A DNA stretch of 5,931 bases from Hyphomicrobiaceae bacterium (GTDB taxonomy: Bacteria; Pseudomonadota; Alphaproteobacteria; Rhizobiales; Hyphomicrobiaceae). Shown piece by piece: positions 4,303 to 5,931 of the stretch (positions are counted from its first letter, which is position 1; each line of letters starts with the position of its first letter). The notes beneath the pieces were generated by a model. That model saw only the letters and a program-made list of their open reading frames with translations. It did not search any database and was not told the DNA's origin. The stretch is taken from NCBI GenBank assembly GCA_020442225.1, contig JAGRKR010000099.1:1-5931 (forward strand), given 5' to 3'. Both the position numbers and the translations under genes were made by a program.

Positions 4303-5931
4303 AGCCGGTGAACCGCGCCACCACGGCCAGGAGCTGACGGCCGTACTTGGCGATCTTCGCCTCGCCCAGACCGTTGACGAGCTTCAGGTGCTCGAGCGTC
4401 TGCGGCTTCAGGTGTACGACGTCGGCGAGCGTGCGGTCGTGACAGACGACGTAGGGCGGCACGTTGCCTTCCGCGGCCAGCTCGGCGCGCAAGGCCCTAA
4501 GCGCCGCCCAGAACGGCTGGTCCGTCTCGGCGATGAGGATGCCCGGTCGCGCGCCCTTGCCCGCGCCGCGCCCGCTCCTGCGGCCCTTCTCGGCCTTCGG
4601 CAGCTTCACGCGCCGGCGAACGCGGAACGCCTCCTCGCCTCTGAGCAGCGGCACGGCGCTTTCGGTAAGCTGCAGCGTGTTCCACTGCGTGATGTCAACG
4701 ACGAGATATCCACGGGCCACGAGTTGGCGGAACACGTCGCGCCACTCGCCGTCCGTCAGGTCCTTGCCGATGCCATAGACGCTGAGGCGGTCGTGAGAGT
4801 TGCGGGCGATGCGCTCGTCGTCCTTGCCACGCAGCACGTCGATGACATAACCCGCGCCGTAGCGCTGGCCCGTACGGTAGACGGCTGAGAGGGCCTTCCG
4901 CGCCGCCTCCGTGCCATCCGTCGTCTCCGGCGGCTCCAGGCAGTTGTCGCAGTTGCCGCAAGGCTCGCTCAGCCTCTCCGAGAAGTAAGCGAGCAGAGCC
5001 CGGCGGCGGCACTCGGTCATCTCGCAGATGCCGATGAGCGCGTCGAGCTTCTGGCGCTCCACGCGCTTGCGCTCCTCGCTCGCCTCCGACTGGGCGATGA
5101 ACTGGTTGAGCGTGATCACATCCTCGAGGCCATAGGCCATCCAGGCGTCCGCCGGCTCGCCGTCGCGCCCGGCGCGGCCAGTCTCCTGATAGTAGGCCTC
5201 GACCGACTTCGGCAGCGAGAGATGCGCGACGAAGCGCACGTCCGGCTTGTCGATGCCCATACCGAAGGCGATCGTCGCCACGATGACGATGCCGTCCTCG
5301 CGCAAGAACCGCTCCTGTACGGCACGGCGCGTGTCGGCGGGCAGGCCGGCATGATAGGCGAGCGCCGTGCGGCCCTTGGAGGTGAGCCACGCCGCCACCT
5401 CCTCGACCTTCTTGCGCGACAGGCAATAGACGATGCCGGCGTCGGACGGATGCTCGCCTTCGAGGAAGCGCCAGAGCCGCTCGCGCGCGGAGCCGCCGTC
5501 GGAAATCATGTAGCGGATGTTCGGCCGGTCGAAGGAAGCGACGAAGCGCGCAGGATCGCGCAAGCGCAGCTCCGCCACGATCTCCTCACGCGTGGCGGCA
5601 TCCGCCGTCGCCGTCAGCGCGATGCGCGGCACGGAAGGAAAGCGCTCGCCGAGCTGGGCGAGCTGGCGGTATTCCGGCCGGAAATCGTGCCCCCATTGCG
5701 ACACGCAGTGCGCCTCGTCGATGGCGAAAAGCGCGAGATGAGCGCTGTCGAGCGTGGCCAGCATACGATCGGTCAACAGCCGCTCCGGCGCCACGTAGAG
5801 CAGGTCGAGCCGGTCCTCGACGAGATCACGCTCGACATCGGCGGCCTGGCGCCAGTCGAGCGTCGAGTTGAGAAATGCCGCGCGCACCCCGACCTCGCGC
5901 AGCGCGCCCACCTGATCCTGCATCAGCGCGA
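4301..5931 (-). CDS. recQ: ATP-dependent DNA helicase RecQ, N-terminus cut by the window edge
   Basis: The frame is open to the right edge, and the first readable residues (A-L-M-Q-D-Q-V) correspond to the family's I-x-L-M-x-D-Q-V block, so roughly 75-80 residues with the Q motif and Walker A lie outside. Numbering from the Met at 5923, motif II is D-E-A-H (69-72) followed by the RecQ aromatic loop C-V-S-Q-W-G-H-D-F-R-P-E-Y. Motif III is T-A-T (104-106), motif IV starts at about 163, motif V is A-T-I-A-F-G-M-G-I-D-K-P (216-227) and motif VI is Q-E-T-G-R-A-G-R-D-G (246-255). The zinc site has all four ligands in the E. coli spacing, C305-x16-C322-x2-C325-x2-C328. The winged-helix RQC domain spans about 340-430, a basic Gly/Arg/Lys linker about 437-460, and one HRDC domain about 466-540. 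RecQ unwinds DNA 3'-5' in recombination and fork repair. Everything visible is intact, so it is probably functional. Confidence 0.97.
   Translation of the reverse strand, partial: ALMQDQVGALREVGVRAAFLNSTLDWRQAADVERDLVEDRLDLLYVAPERLLTDRMLATLDSAHLALFAIDEAHCVSQWGHDFRPEYRQLAQLGERFPSVPRIALTATADAATREEIVAELRLRDPARFVASFDRPNIRYMISDGGSARERLWRFLEGEHPSDAGIVYCLSRKKVEEVAAWLTSKGRTALAYHAGLPADTRRAVQERFLREDGIVIVATIAFGMGIDKPDVRFVAHLSLPKSVEAYYQETGRAGRDGEPADAWMAYGLEDVITLNQFIAQSEASEERKRVERQKLDALIGICEMTECRRRALLAYFSERLSEPCGNCDNCLEPPETTDGTEAARKALSAVYRTGQRYGAGYVIDVLRGKDDERIARNSHDRLSVYGIGKDLTDGEWRDVFRQLVARGYLVVDITQWNTLQLTESAVPLLRGEEAFRVRRRVKLPKAEKGRRSGRGAGKGARPGILIAETDQPFWAALRALRAELAAEGNVPPYVVCHDRTLADVVHLKPQTLEHLKLVNGLGEAKIAKYGRQLLAVVARFTG

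Noticed and set aside
4388..4888. 166-codon plus-strand frame opposite recQ
   Set aside because: It is a shadow of the recQ frame, which has full family motifs.

Overview
This 5.9 kb, GC-rich window looks like a stretch of alphaproteobacterial chromosome, probably from Rhizobiales or a relative. The reasons are the high GC with G/C-biased third positions, an Omp25/31-type small porin with the typical 'W-S-G-L-Y-x-G-G-H-x-G-Y-G-W' start, and ordinary housekeeping genes at both edges. There are six protein genes, two of them cut by the window ends. I see no tRNA, rRNA, CRISPR array, transposase or phage gene.

Layout: (1) 1-143, minus: the first 47 codons of a YghU-like glutathione S-transferase. 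(2) 144-553: a 410-base gap holding an imperfect dyad near the yghU start and a possible gene remnant. (3) 554-877, plus: a small exported four-cysteine protein of unknown function, followed by a strong hairpin at 884-916. (4) 930-1601, minus: an eight-stranded outer-membrane beta-barrel protein. (5) 1602-1823: a divergent promoter region. (6) 1824-3812, plus: a 662-residue exported protein with TPRs, a lipocalin-like domain, a disordered linker and a C-terminal domain I do not recognise. (7) 3809-4264, plus: a 151-residue exported coiled-coil/cysteine protein that overlaps the previous gene by ATGA. (8) 4301-5931, minus: RecQ DNA helicase lacking only its N-terminal part.

The centre is therefore a run of four envelope genes between two housekeeping genes (GSH-dependent redox and DNA repair). 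The part least explained by known families is the translationally coupled pair 1824-4264, divergent from the porin. Both products have signal peptides and even numbers of cysteines. The large protein shows a sharp drop in GC about where its unknown C-terminal domain begins, which suggests a fusion. I can support this as a candidate two-protein periplasmic unit, but I cannot assign its function and found no proof of a new system.
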